Part shown: positions 53,043 through 62,046 of the stretch, piece after piece | Numbering within the stretch: position 1 is the stretch's first letter | How the letters are laid out: every line of letters starts with the position of its first letter | From: ARK-14 sp002899805 | GTDB taxonomy: Archaea; Thermoproteota; Thermoprotei_A; Sulfolobales; Fervidicoccaceae | DNA length: 64,000 nucleotides | Assembly (NCBI GenBank): GCA_039793985.1 | Contig: JBAMMC010000033.1 | Coordinates: 1 to 64,000, forward strand | Direction of reading: 5' to 3' | Program-made: the position numbers and the translations under genes | The notes under the pieces: generated by a model | The model's input: only the letters and a program-made list of their open reading frames with translations | Database searches by the model: none | What the model was told of the DNA's origin: nothing

Positions 53043-53708
53043 ATGAATATGTATAGAGGGTTTGGTCTATCTCTTCTCCTAGCTTCAGTCATTATAGCAA
53101 CCTTCTCCTATTTCGTGATTGGATTGGTGGCACTGGCAGCTGCTTTCGTAGGTCTCTCAATCGTTGGAGCATCTATGTTTTTGACTCCAGAGAATGGAGA
53201 AACTTCCGAGGGAGAAAGATTCATTCTCCTTTCTTGGCTGGAAACTGTCTCTTCTATAATGGAAGCATTGAGGATAGGCTCTTTTAATATGTTTTTGGAG
53301 CAAGGAGACTCGGTTTTTGTTATTGTATCTGGAAAAGAGATCGGTGATACCCTGCCTAATATCACCTCCGGTGGTATAGCTTGGGTTGGGGGGTCTCCCG
53401 CATTAGTGCTTAAATCACCTATTAGAAGGGATATGCTTGAGGCGGGAAATGTCTGTTCTTCAGCTGATGCTATGCTAGTCGAAAAATACAACTTGGCTGA
53501 CAGAATAGAATGCTACGAATTGGGAGATACTGTTTCAGCAAAAATCTACGGATCCCTTGTAAGGGATCCTAGAAGGGCTTTTTCGGCATTTGGGGGCACG
53601 TATGGAATGATCCTCGGCTCTATAGCTGCCTTCCTGAAAGGGAAATCAAGGGTAGAATACGTGGAGGAGGGCGGAGATTATATACTAATCAAGGTGAAGT
53701 CCTCTTGA
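53043..53708 (+). CDS. Membrane protein, first gene of MoxR-DUF58 operon
   Basis: About 221 residues from the ATG at 53043 (GGTG six bases before). Two N-terminal helices (about residues 5-45, IATFSYFVIGLVALAAAFVGL) precede a soluble alpha/beta domain with GNVCSSADAMLVEKYNLADRIECYELGD. No family is recognised. Its stop (TTGA) overlaps the next start, so it is translationally coupled to the small membrane gene. Confidence 0.65.
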   Translation: MNMYRGFGLSLLLASVIIATFSYFVIGLVALAAAFVGLSIVGASMFLTPENGETSEGERFILLSWLETVSSIMEALRIGSFNMFLEQGDSVFVIVSGKEIGDTLPNITSGGIAWVGGSPALVLKSPIRRDMLEAGNVCSSADAMLVEKYNLADRIECYELGDTVSAKIYGSLVRDPRRAFSAFGGTYGMILGSIAAFLKGKSRVEYVEEGGDYILIKVKSS

Positions 53709-53947
53709 TAGGGAGAGATTACATCTTCAATACTCTTCTCTCTCTTTTCATAGCTATTTCATGCTTCTTTCTGGCATATGTAGGGGAGAGCAGAATCGAT
53801 GCGTACATGTCTGTATTTGTGCTCGATTATATGGTTCTCAAGGCTGTAATCAGACCAAGAAGGATCGGAAGAGACTGGCTCATGATAGTTCTGCTACTGA
53901 TTTTCTCATTTACTGTTGCCTTCAGAATCGCTGAGGTGATTGGTTGA
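53705..53947 (+). CDS. Small three-helix membrane protein
   Basis: An 80-residue protein with three hydrophobic helices (about 8-22, 30-45, 58-75) and little else. TTGA overlap with the previous gene and TTGA overlap with the next place it firmly in the operon. Unknown function. Confidence 0.65.
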   Translation: MIGRDYIFNTLLSLFIAISCFFLAYVGESRIDAYMSVFVLDYMVLKAVIRPRRIGRDWLMIVLLLIFSFTVAFRIAEVIG

Positions 53948-55722
53948 AGAGCTTTTGGATAGTATTCATGCTTTCATTGATTTTCGTTGGATTAACAGCA
54001 GAGGGTATAACCTATCCGAGGCAAGTCGACCCTTCAAAGGTAAAGGAAGAGTGGGACCCATTGCTTCTCATTCCACTCTTTTCGTCTTTTTCTAATTCAG
54101 TTTATACTGGAAATTATGCAGCAGCTCAGGAAAATATTACCAATATTCTCATTTCTTATCTTCCCGAGTCATACAGGAATGTTTTAGAGAGAGGGGCAAG
54201 TTTGATGCAGCAACTTCTGGGGCAACTCAATCAAACGGAAGCTTTGATCAACCAAACGGAGATTTCGATCAATCAGTCCATGTTCCCAGAAGCTAGAAAA
54301 GCGATTTCTGAAGCGAGAGTACAGCTCAGTTATGCTAACATTACATATGTTTCACTGCTAGATGCTATATCAGTCCTTCCTCTAGGAGCGAATAGGCTTT
54401 CCCAGTCGCTCTCTGGAATTGCTGAGAAGATCCAATTACTGAGCTTAACTTTGAACGAACTCGAAAAGATTGCGAATAGTGAGCCTTTCATCGAGACAAC
54501 AATTTCGATAACAGCTGAACCTTTGGTTGTTCGGTGGGGACACTACTTAGAGATAAAAGGTAGATTGTCTGCGAGTGGTGGCGATCCCCTACCAGGAAGA
54601 ACGGTTGAAGTTCATGTTGGAGATTTGATTATCAGTACTGTTACGGGGGAAGGAGGATATTACGATATTGCATATAACATAACATCGTATTCTCCACAGC
54701 TAGCGGTATATGCTGAATATATACCAGTTGGCGATGACGTCTTTACATACAGGTACTCGAAGAGTGATATATTAAATGTAAGCGTCATATATGTCACTCC
54801 GAAGATTTCAGTCAATTTGAACGGAACAAGCTATTTGCCGGGAGAGACCATAATGCTAAAAATAACTTCTTACATTCAAACTGAGGTTCCCTTCTCTGTA
54901 ATCTCGGCAATTGGTAACTATACGGGAACTCTCTATAATGAGACCGAAGTGAATTTGAAGGTTCCCTCTTATATTGAGGATGGAGTGTACACCATCAATG
55001 TGATAACTCCTCCAGTGGGAGATATCGCTCCATTTGTCTGGAGTACCAATTTGACTGTGCATAGGCTTAATCTTTCGTTATCTTTTGTTCTGCCACAGAG
55101 GTTGATTTCAGGGAAGACTTATGTCATGAATGTGGAAACTCCGGTTCCATGCAATTTGTCGGTTTCTTCCAGCGCTGGAGAAGCCAAAGTTGAGGGGTCC
55201 ACCATAATTCTCCAAGTACCTCTACTTTATTTTGGAAAGTCAATGAATGTAATAATCCTCGCGGTACCAGCTGATCCTTCGTATTCTCCAGTAATAATAA
55301 CTTCATCTGCTGAAGTTATCAACCCCATTCCTATCGCTGTTTCTATAACCTTGGGAGCAGTGGCGCTCTTGTACATCGCAAAGAAGCTCCTAGCCGTCTC
55401 AAAAGAGATAGCAGCTCCAAAATTGCCTTCAATACCTCTGAGAACAGAAGAGGAAGAAAGTAGTGTGATGCAGGGAATTTATTCTCAGATCCGCAAGCTA
55501 TATGGAATAAATATGGAGCCCTGGATGACCTACAGAGAGTACTTGAACAAATTAACGGAGAGGGCAGAGGAAGAAATAGTGTATCTTTTGAAAGATATAC
55601 TATACAAGCTAGAGAGATTTCTGTACGGAGGAAGAGAATACTCTTCATTGCTCAGAGTTGCTGAGGAGAGGGCGCGTCTCTTATATAGAAAACTTAAGTC
55701 AATGATAGGTGGCAAAAAATGA
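53944..55722 (+). CDS. Large surface protein with DUF4129-like C-terminus
   Basis: A 592-residue protein. After a signal helix (residues 3-18) come a helical region with repeated NQTE/NQSM sequons (about 95-120), a carboxypeptidase-regulatory-like beta domain near 185-270 (LEIKGRLSASGGDPLPGRTV), further beta domains, a helix near 462-485, and a cytosolic charged tail (TYREYLNKLTERAEEEIVYLLKD, then GGREYSSLLRVAEERARLLYRKL) resembling DUF4129. DUF4129 proteins commonly accompany MoxR-DUF58 pairs. About 15 N-x-S/T sequons suggest glycosylation. Confidence 0.68.
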   Translation: MKSFWIVFMLSLIFVGLTAEGITYPRQVDPSKVKEEWDPLLLIPLFSSFSNSVYTGNYAAAQENITNILISYLPESYRNVLERGASLMQQLLGQLNQTEALINQTEISINQSMFPEARKAISEARVQLSYANITYVSLLDAISVLPLGANRLSQSLSGIAEKIQLLSLTLNELEKIANSEPFIETTISITAEPLVVRWGHYLEIKGRLSASGGDPLPGRTVEVHVGDLIISTVTGEGGYYDIAYNITSYSPQLAVYAEYIPVGDDVFTYRYSKSDILNVSVIYVTPKISVNLNGTSYLPGETIMLKITSYIQTEVPFSVISAIGNYTGTLYNETEVNLKVPSYIEDGVYTINVITPPVGDIAPFVWSTNLTVHRLNLSLSFVLPQRLISGKTYVMNVETPVPCNLSVSSSAGEAKVEGSTIILQVPLLYFGKSMNVIILAVPADPSYSPVIITSSAEVINPIPIAVSITLGAVALLYIAKKLLAVSKEIAAPKLPSIPLRTEEEESSVMQGIYSQIRKLYGINMEPWMTYREYLNKLTERAEEEIVYLLKDILYKLERFLYGGREYSSLLRVAEERARLLYRKLKSMIGGKK

Positions 55723-56693
55723 AACAATATTTGGTTTTTGGGCTGATTTTCGCTATTGCTGTCGTGCTGCTCATCGTAGCTGAGGTACCATCGAAAGATG
55801 ATTTCTCTCCAGACAACCCGCTCTTCAATGGTCTTTCCCAAGCATCCAAAATAGCTGATATACAGACGGTTACCATAGGCTCTCTCGGTTCTCTACCACC
55901 GAATTCTACACTGTTCATAATTGGACCAGACAAAGCATTCACGGAAAATCAGGCAGATGAAATCAGAGGTTTCCTTGAAAGAGGAGGAAGTGTGGTAGTT
56001 ATGGATGACTTTGGAACTGCGAATTCGCTCCTCATGATGCTCGGAGTGGATACAAGGCTAAATGGAAGCTTACTAATGGATCCCCTCTATATGTACAGAA
56101 TCCCTGCTCTACCTTTGGTCAGATTCAATTTGAAAGGCGAAGAAATGAACGTTTATTTCAATTATGCCACAGTACTGGAAGGTACTGACAATGGAAAGTG
56201 TATCGCCTACAGCTCCCCTTTTAGCTTTCTTGATTTGAATGGCAATGGAAAAAAAGATCCTGAAGAGCCGTATGGACCCTTCTGTGTAGCTGAGTCTTTA
56301 AAAAACTTCCAAGGGAGGCTCATCGTGATTTCTGATTCAAGCGTATTCATAAATTCTATGTTGGATAAGGGAGACAATGAGAAGCTCTTGGATGCATTGG
56401 TGGGCAACGGAAGAGCCTTTCTTCTTACTGGGCTTTGGAATCAGAGCGAATATACTATAATAAGGTCTTCCATTTCAGGAGGATTTTCAGCATTGATGAA
56501 TACCTGGCTGCTCTATCCTTTCGCTCTCGCCCTGTTGTTTGTTGGCATGGAGGTGGGGAGCATTTTATATATACATCTACAGATGAAGAGTAGGAAAGGA
56601 TATTCCCAAGAAGATATCGAAGCGATACTCAGGAGACATCCTGAGTGGAAAAGAGAGGAAATCGAGGAGCTTTTGGAGGAGATGAAAAAGTGA
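55719..56693 (+). CDS. DUF4350-like membrane protein
   Basis: A 324-residue protein with an N-terminal helix, a class I glutamine-amidotransferase-like fold (TLFIIGPDKAFTENQADEIRGFLERGGSVVVMDDFG near residue 80) of the DUF4350 kind without a catalytic cysteine, a C-terminal helix (about 262-285) and a short cytoplasmic tail rich in acidic residues. Partners of this type occur in MoxR-DUF58 loci. ATGA overlap with the previous gene. Confidence 0.68.
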   Translation: MKQYLVFGLIFAIAVVLLIVAEVPSKDDFSPDNPLFNGLSQASKIADIQTVTIGSLGSLPPNSTLFIIGPDKAFTENQADEIRGFLERGGSVVVMDDFGTANSLLMMLGVDTRLNGSLLMDPLYMYRIPALPLVRFNLKGEEMNVYFNYATVLEGTDNGKCIAYSSPFSFLDLNGNGKKDPEEPYGPFCVAESLKNFQGRLIVISDSSVFINSMLDKGDNEKLLDALVGNGRAFLLTGLWNQSEYTIIRSSISGGFSALMNTWLLYPFALALLFVGMEVGSILYIHLQMKSRKGYSQEDIEAILRRHPEWKREEIEELLEEMKK

Positions 56694-57646
56694 CGTCTCG
56701 AGATCTCAGAGAGAGATTGAAGAGTGTAATGGAAGAAATTGGGAAATATATAGTTGGACAGGAGGATCTATTCAGATTGCTTGCCGTTTCCCTTCTCAGT
56801 GGAGGGCATCTACTCCTTAGGGGACCACCTGGAACTGCGAAGACTCTGACTTCCAGGCTTCTAGCAATGTCTATAGGAGGAACATTCAAGAGGATCCAGA
56901 TGACTTCGGACATGCTTCCAAGTGACCTCATTGGTTCGATTTTCTATGACCTGGGAAGGTGGGAATGGTCCTTTAGGGAGGGTCCCCTGTTCGCGAACGT
57001 CGTGCTCATAGACGAGCTAAACAGAGCTTCGCCGAGGACACAAGCAGCTCTCCTCGAGGCAATGCAGGAGGGGAAAGTCAGTGTAGAGGGACAGACAAGA
57101 GAGCTGCCGAAGCCTCTGCTGGTCGTCGCCACTGAGATAGCATATTTGGAGGAACCCGGTACTTTTCCCCTGACCTTCACCGTAACCGATAGATTTGCTT
57201 TTTCATATATGATGAGATACCCAGATATTTCAGCAGAGGAGACGATACTCGAAAGAGTAGACTTGATAGATAATGCGATATATGGAAGAGGAATAGAGCC
57301 AGTGCTTTCCCCCGAGGAAGTCAGTATTTTGCAGGGTGAAGTGAGGAAGATTTTTGTTAGTGATAAGGTGAGGCATTACATAGCTTCGTTACTCTCCTAC
57401 TTCAGAGGGAGCAAAGATCTTCTCGCCCCGCCGAGCACAAGGGCTTCCATATGGATGCTCAAAGGATCCAGGGCCCTCGCATATATGGAGGGAATGGAGT
57501 TCGTCCTGCCAGATCACGTGAAAGCAATAGCTCCATATGTACTTAGGCACAGGATCTTTTTGAAGCCAGAGGTTTCCCTCAGTGGAAAAAAGCAGGAGGA
57601 CGTCATTGAGGAAGCGTTGAAAAAAGTAGAGGTGCCGAAGGTTTGA
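56690..57646 (+). CDS. MoxR-type AAA ATPase
   Basis: A 318-residue AAA ATPase of the MoxR group from the GTG at 56690, whose GTGA overlaps the previous stop and has GGAGGAG upstream. Walker A is LLRGPPGTAKTLTSR, Walker B is VVLIDELNRASPRTQAALLEAMQE, and sensor 1 follows at LLVVATE. MoxR ATPases act with VWA or DUF58 proteins as chaperones for complexes. The next gene is DUF58. Confidence 0.93.
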   Translation: MTSRDLRERLKSVMEEIGKYIVGQEDLFRLLAVSLLSGGHLLLRGPPGTAKTLTSRLLAMSIGGTFKRIQMTSDMLPSDLIGSIFYDLGRWEWSFREGPLFANVVLIDELNRASPRTQAALLEAMQEGKVSVEGQTRELPKPLLVVATEIAYLEEPGTFPLTFTVTDRFAFSYMMRYPDISAEETILERVDLIDNAIYGRGIEPVLSPEEVSILQGEVRKIFVSDKVRHYIASLLSYFRGSKDLLAPPSTRASIWMLKGSRALAYMEGMEFVLPDHVKAIAPYVLRHRIFLKPEVSLSGKKQEDVIEEALKKVEVPKV

Positions 57647-58959
57647 GTATGAAGCCCGGCAGGGGGCTGCTTCCTATAGCAATTTCCGTTCTTCTTTTAT
57701 TGCCACTTCTATCGAGAGGAGACTTATTTGTCGATCTCCTGTTCTTTCTTCTGGTCTCGATTCTGATCTCATCTTTCTTACATGCGATATACCTGAAAAA
57801 AGCTGAATGTGTTATATTGGAAGACACGGAAAAAGTGAGAGAAGTCCTGGTAACAGAGGAGCTTCGAGAAACTCTGACCTTGAGTGGTTGTGGGCATATC
57901 TCGGAAATCTTGCTTCCCAGCTGGGCAAAAGCACAACGGGTTGAGGAAAGCGATGGCAAAGTTAACATACATGTTGTATATTCTTTTCCCTCCTCTGGTA
58001 AATATACTATGGGTAGCCTCAAGGTTTTAGTCTCATCCATCATTGATGTTCTGAGGATTGGGAAAGAAGTGAGTGTCAAGAGATCCTTCAAAGTAAGACC
58101 CGAATCTTCATTTTGGCTACTCAGGGCACTATCCTTTCTTGGAATAGGAGCAACTAGAGGAAAAGAAGCAACAATGGGGGGTGAAGGAGGCTTCGTGTGG
58201 GGAGCTTTCTTCTCTTCTCTCATATTCGGACGAAAAGGTGAGGAGTTCTTCGGAGTAAGGCCTATGCTCCCGGAAGATAACCCAAAAATGATCGACTGGA
58301 AGTCTTCGCTCAGATTGCTTCAGCTCTCCGTGAAAGAGTACAAGTCTTCTCCTCAAGATTTGGGAACCACAATTATAGCAGACTACAGATGTAGTGGTTC
58401 CAGGACTTGCGATTCAATAGCTTCATCATTGATTTCCCTAGGGCTTTTTCTCGCGGAATCAGGATACCCTTCTCCCCTTCTGCTCGAACTTCCCGAAAGG
58501 AGAACTCTGAAATTTTCAGACTCGAAAAAGTTGCTTTCGTACCTTCTCGAAAAAGTAATTGAAAGGAATTTAGTCTATTTAGATGAAGCAGAACTCTATG
58601 AGCTCACCGCCCCCATGACTTTGGAGGAAATAAGAAAAATTCTCTCGGATCTTTACAAAGAAGGGATGCAAAAAGTTTACGGTAACCCATATCAATGGGA
58701 GAGTTTCGTTTCTCCAAGTCAGGTCATGGTCACCTCGATCCTGCATGACCCTCTGACTCCCATAGATATAGCTTCGGAATCATCGTCGAAAGGTTATGCT
58801 CTTAATATTATAGCGCCGAGCAAACCTTGGATCGATGCTAGGGATCTGGAGGTGGCTTATATAGCCAAAAGAAGCTACGAGTTGACTGTGGAAAAGCTGA
58901 GATCGCTCGGAGCACGCGTTATCGAATGGAGGTGGAAAAAGAGTGAGATCCAGAATTGA
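57643..58959 (+). CDS. DUF58 domain membrane protein
   Basis: A 438-residue protein. Two N-terminal helices (about residues 8-45) anchor it. A beta-rich part follows, then the DUF58 signature (FGVRPMLPEDNPKMIDWKSS, LSVKEYKSSPQDL) near 205-235, and a VWA-like domain with IIADYRCSGSRTCDS. It is the expected partner of the MoxR ATPase. The start is TTG 57643 or ATG 57649. Confidence 0.88.
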   Translation: MSMKPGRGLLPIAISVLLLLPLLSRGDLFVDLLFFLLVSILISSFLHAIYLKKAECVILEDTEKVREVLVTEELRETLTLSGCGHISEILLPSWAKAQRVEESDGKVNIHVVYSFPSSGKYTMGSLKVLVSSIIDVLRIGKEVSVKRSFKVRPESSFWLLRALSFLGIGATRGKEATMGGEGGFVWGAFFSSLIFGRKGEEFFGVRPMLPEDNPKMIDWKSSLRLLQLSVKEYKSSPQDLGTTIIADYRCSGSRTCDSIASSLISLGLFLAESGYPSPLLLELPERRTLKFSDSKKLLSYLLEKVIERNLVYLDEAELYELTAPMTLEEIRKILSDLYKEGMQKVYGNPYQWESFVSPSQVMVTSILHDPLTPIDIASESSSKGYALNIIAPSKPWIDARDLEVAYIAKRSYELTVEKLRSLGARVIEWRWKKSEIQN

Positions 58960-59362
58960 AGGGGTATTCCTTTTCGCTTTAATCATGACTTTGCTTCCAT
59001 CGATTTCTGTTTCTGCTCAGGAAAACCCTCAGGATCCCTTTCCAGCCGTTCTGAACAAACTCGTTTATTTGAACTCTATGAATGTCAATGTGACATCTTT
59101 AGTAGATAATTTGAACAAGGCCCTTATTCTATATCAGAATGGAAATATTTCCCAAGCTATTGAAATAATAAACCAGGTTGATAGTAACGCCACCTTATTG
59201 ATGAACCAGGCAGAAAGCATACATTATAAACATCTGGTTGAGAAGTATTCGGAAGTAGCGATTCTGCTCTCAATACCCATCGTAATATATTTCCTGCTTC
59301 CAAGAGCATATGCCTACTACTGGTTCGTTTCGAGAAAAAGATGGAAGGTGAGGGAGAAGTGA
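58943..59362 (+). CDS. Secreted/membrane-anchored helical protein
   Basis: A 139-residue protein with a signal helix (about residues 5-25), an outer helical domain with repeated sequons (NVNVTSLV, NISQ, NATLL) and a C-terminal helix (about 108-128) ending in a basic WFVSRKRWKVREK. GTG start after GGAGGTGG. Its helical sequon-rich segment resembles that of the 592-residue protein earlier in the operon. Not recognised. Confidence 0.62.
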   Translation: MRSRIEGVFLFALIMTLLPSISVSAQENPQDPFPAVLNKLVYLNSMNVNVTSLVDNLNKALILYQNGNISQAIEIINQVDSNATLLMNQAESIHYKHLVEKYSEVAILLSIPIVIYFLLPRAYAYYWFVSRKRWKVREK

Positions 59363-59859
59363 CTTTCCTCGACGATGAAGAAGTTTTTGCTGTTATAATA
59401 GCTATTGCAGTGGTTGGATCGGTTCTCGGAGCAGCCATGATACTGAGGTCCTCATCAGGGGAAAAGTTTGGAGCCATTGGGCTTCTGAATGATCAATGCA
59501 AGATCGGTAACTATCCTGCTGCAGCCGTAAATGGGAGTGAAGTAAACCTGTGCCTCTTTGTCTATAATCATTACGGTGAACCGACTTACTTTAAAGTTGA
59601 GTACAAAATCGGTGACAATTCTACGCTACCAACCAACAGTACAGCTTCTCCCTTGCATGAGCTGAAGGAGTGGAGGGTAATATTGAATAACAATGAAAAC
59701 GCTACTTTTCCCATAAGCGTACCTGTCTATGCAGCTGTTGGAACGGGAGAAGAAAAAGCTCTCATCTTCGAGCTGTGGATTTACAACCTCAGCGATCAAT
59801 CATGGGAGTATTCGGGTCTTTGGACAGATTTGTACATAAATATCACCGGGGTAAGATAG
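59341..59859 (+). CDS. DUF1616-like extracellular domain protein
   Basis: A 172-residue protein with one N-terminal helix (about 12-33) and a beta-sandwich. The stretch VNLCLFVYNHYGEPTYFKVEYKIGDN and DLYINITG match the outer C-terminal half of DUF1616 proteins (NHE-like, YTV-type strands). The membrane half of DUF1616 is encoded by the next gene, so one protein appears as two. Several sequons. Confidence 0.62.
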   Translation: MEGEGEVTFLDDEEVFAVIIAIAVVGSVLGAAMILRSSSGEKFGAIGLLNDQCKIGNYPAAAVNGSEVNLCLFVYNHYGEPTYFKVEYKIGDNSTLPTNSTASPLHELKEWRVILNNNENATFPISVPVYAAVGTGEEKALIFELWIYNLSDQSWEYSGLWTDLYINITGVR

Positions 59860-59862
59860 AGG

Positions 59863-60441
59863 ATGGAGGAAACCTTAGAGGAATATGTAAAAAAGCTGGC
59901 TAAAGGGAAAAGGGCAGGCTACAGGGAGATAAAGATCGTTATGGACAAAGTGAAAAGAGGAGAGCTTATGCTGGAGGATCCTATGCCTCCAGGAAACTTT
60001 CGAGAGTACCTTTTCACTCCTTCCTATTCCGCATGGTTGTGGACTTCTATAACTATACTCGTCATATCTCTATTCATTATAGCTTTGTCTTCCTTTCTCC
60101 AATTTCTGCTACCGCTAAGATACATCCTTGGAAGCATATTCGTTCTATTCTTGCCGGGCTATGCTCTCATAGAAGCTCTCTATCCTCTCGAAACCGACCT
60201 TTCCCCACTGGAAAGGTTAGCGCTCAGCATCGGTTTATCTCTAGCTTTAGTCCCTCTACTTGGTTTACTGTTGAACTATACACCTTGGGGGATCAGATTA
60301 AATCCCGTAGCAATATCTCTCTCTCTTCTGACTCTATTGATGCTCCTAGTTGCTTCCTGGAGGAAGTATTCAGCTCTGCGCATACTTTATGCGGGTGAAG
60401 ACAAAAAGAAGAATTCAGCTTTCTCTCAGCTCTCTGGATAG
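59863..60441 (+). CDS. DUF1616-like membrane domain protein
   Basis: A 192-residue protein. A cytosolic helical start (EYVKKLAKGKRAGYREIK, then GELMLEDPMPPGNFREYLF) is followed by four to five helices including YILGSIFVLFLPGYALIEALYP and SPLERLALSIGLSLALVPLLGLLLNYTPWGIR, the DUF1616 membrane signature. The usual outer domain is missing and lies in the preceding gene. Three bases separate the two. Confidence 0.75.
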   Translation: MEETLEEYVKKLAKGKRAGYREIKIVMDKVKRGELMLEDPMPPGNFREYLFTPSYSAWLWTSITILVISLFIIALSSFLQFLLPLRYILGSIFVLFLPGYALIEALYPLETDLSPLERLALSIGLSLALVPLLGLLLNYTPWGIRLNPVAISLSLLTLLMLLVASWRKYSALRILYAGEDKKKNSAFSQLSG

Positions 60442-61329
60442 GCTCTCAATCATCTTCTTTAGCCTTATTTCCATCCTCTTCAGGTAGAGCGAAAGTATGC
60501 CTAACAAAAAGGCAATGAAGCCTGATGATGTCATAGTTATTGCTGCTATACCTTTTACGTAGTAATTGATATCGTATAGAAAATAATAGTAGGCTACATA
60601 GACACCGAGCAAAATTCCTGGAATAAGGAGAACGCTGGAAAGGAAAAAGATGAACGAAACAGGGCTATATCTCCAGGCTAATCTAATTATGTCTCTACCT
60701 ATTAATATCCCATGCCATACTTTCAGCTTCTTCTCGCCTAGCCTGCTTCTATATTCGATTGGAACCTCACAAACTTTCTCTCCAACACCGGTGAAATAGG
60801 AAACTAGCTCTGCCTCAATGCTGAAGCCTTTCATTTCGAAAAGAGAGCCCTTCAGCCTTTCCCTATCAATTAGATACATTCCAGTGAGGATATCATTGAG
60901 CCCTACGCCAAAGTAAAAGTTGAAGATTTTGTTCAAAATCCAATTGCCGAATCTGTTCAAGATCCCTATATTTTCTCTACCCTCTCTTCTCACTCCCAAA
61001 ACAAGTCCGCAGTCTTCCTTCCTCGCTTTCTCTAAAAGCTCTGGGATGTGCTTAGCTGGATAAGTTCCATCTCCATCCATGACTAATGCGTACTTAGTAT
61101 CGGCTTCTTCGAGCCCTAGTTTAACAGCATCAGCCTTACCATCTCCTTTTTGCTGAATAACTTTTGCTCCTAGCTCTTTTGCGAGCTCGGGAGTCCCATC
61201 TTTGCTATTCCCATCTACTACAATTATTCTGTCGGGCTCTATACCAACTCCCTTGACCTCTTCAATAACTCTGGATATCCCTTCTCTCTCGTTCTTTGTC
61301 GGTATTATAACTGTAACTTCGTCGAGCAC
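60415..61329 (-). CDS. GT2-family glycosyltransferase (DPM/DPG-like)
   Basis: A 304-residue enzyme. A GT-A domain (residues 1-215) starts VTVIIPTKNEREGISRVIEEV, with DGNSKDGTPELAKELGA and the metal motif ALVMDGDGTYP, as in dolichyl-phosphate mannose/glucose synthases. Two C-terminal helices (about 232-292) anchor it. It would charge dolichyl phosphate with sugar for GT-C enzymes. It overlaps the DUF1616 gene's 3' end by 27 bases, convergent. Confidence 0.85.
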   Translation of the reverse strand: MLDEVTVIIPTKNEREGISRVIEEVKGVGIEPDRIIVVDGNSKDGTPELAKELGAKVIQQKGDGKADAVKLGLEEADTKYALVMDGDGTYPAKHIPELLEKARKEDCGLVLGVRREGRENIGILNRFGNWILNKIFNFYFGVGLNDILTGMYLIDRERLKGSLFEMKGFSIEAELVSYFTGVGEKVCEVPIEYRSRLGEKKLKVWHGILIGRDIIRLAWRYSPVSFIFFLSSVLLIPGILLGVYVAYYYFLYDINYYVKGIAAITMTSSGFIAFLLGILSLYLKRMEIRLKKMIESLSRELRES

Positions 61330-61380
61330 GTCTTCCGCTCCCCATTTCTCTATAGATTTAAAAAATATTTATGTTTCTTT

Positions 61381-62046
61381 CTACTTTTTCTCCAATTTTC
61401 CCTTCTCGAGATGGTATTCTTCCCATCCAGCTTTTCCAGAACCCTCGAGCTCAGTAGTTGATATTATGATCCCCGCATGGTTCTTCGTCATATAGGACTC
61501 TAGAACTTCGAACACTCTATCCGAATTGTCTTCATCTAAGAAGCTAGTAGGCTCATCGGCAATTATCACTTTCGGATTAGAAATAAGAGCTCTCGCTATA
61601 AGAGCTCTCTGCTTTTGTCCTCCCGAAAGTTCTTTAGGCCTTCTCTCCGCCAGCGATGCGATACCAAGCGACTCCATGAGTTCTCTTGCCCTCTCATCCG
61701 CTTCATCTTCTTTCCATTTCCTGACTATAAGTGGAAGGACGATATTTTCCCTTATGCTGAGGTCATCGATTAAATCGGGGAATTGGGGGATATAAGAAAT
61801 CTCTCTTCTCAACTCATCGCGTTTTTTGGGATTTTCTTTCCAGACGTCTACACCCCTGTATATAACCTCACCACCAAGTGGTCTTTTCAGTAGTGCTGCG
61901 ATCTTCAAAAGTGTGGTCTTCCCCACTCCACTTCTACCGCGTACTACTACTGCCTTCCCTTCTTCGAGAGAGAGATTTACTCTCTCGAGAACTATCTCCT
62001 TCCCATATTTCGAAGTTACACCTACCAATTCAAGAAGTTTTTCCAA
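61381..62046 (-). CDS. ABC transporter ATPase, LolD/MacB type
   Basis: A 221-residue ATPase: Walker A GRSGVGKTT, signature LSGGQKQRALIARAL, Walker B VIIADEPTSFLD, then a D-loop/H-region ending ISTTEL (the switch histidine is replaced by threonine). LolD/MacB-type ATPases pair with FtsX-like permeases; a truncated one lies at 63555. A polytopic protein gene separates them. TTG start after GGGGTGAG. Confidence 0.85.
   Translation of the reverse strand: MEKLLELVGVTSKYGKEIVLERVNLSLEEGKAVVVRGRSGVGKTTLLKIAALLKRPLGGEVIYRGVDVWKENPKKRDELRREISYIPQFPDLIDDLSIRENIVLPLIVRKWKEDEADERARELMESLGIASLAERRPKELSGGQKQRALIARALISNPKVIIADEPTSFLDEDNSDRVFEVLESYMTKNHAGIIISTTELEGSGKAGWEEYHLEKGKLEKK

Noticed and set aside
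57603..58223. 206-residue minus-strand open frame inside the DUF58 gene
   Set aside because: Fully antisense to DUF58, with serine/proline-rich low-complexity composition.
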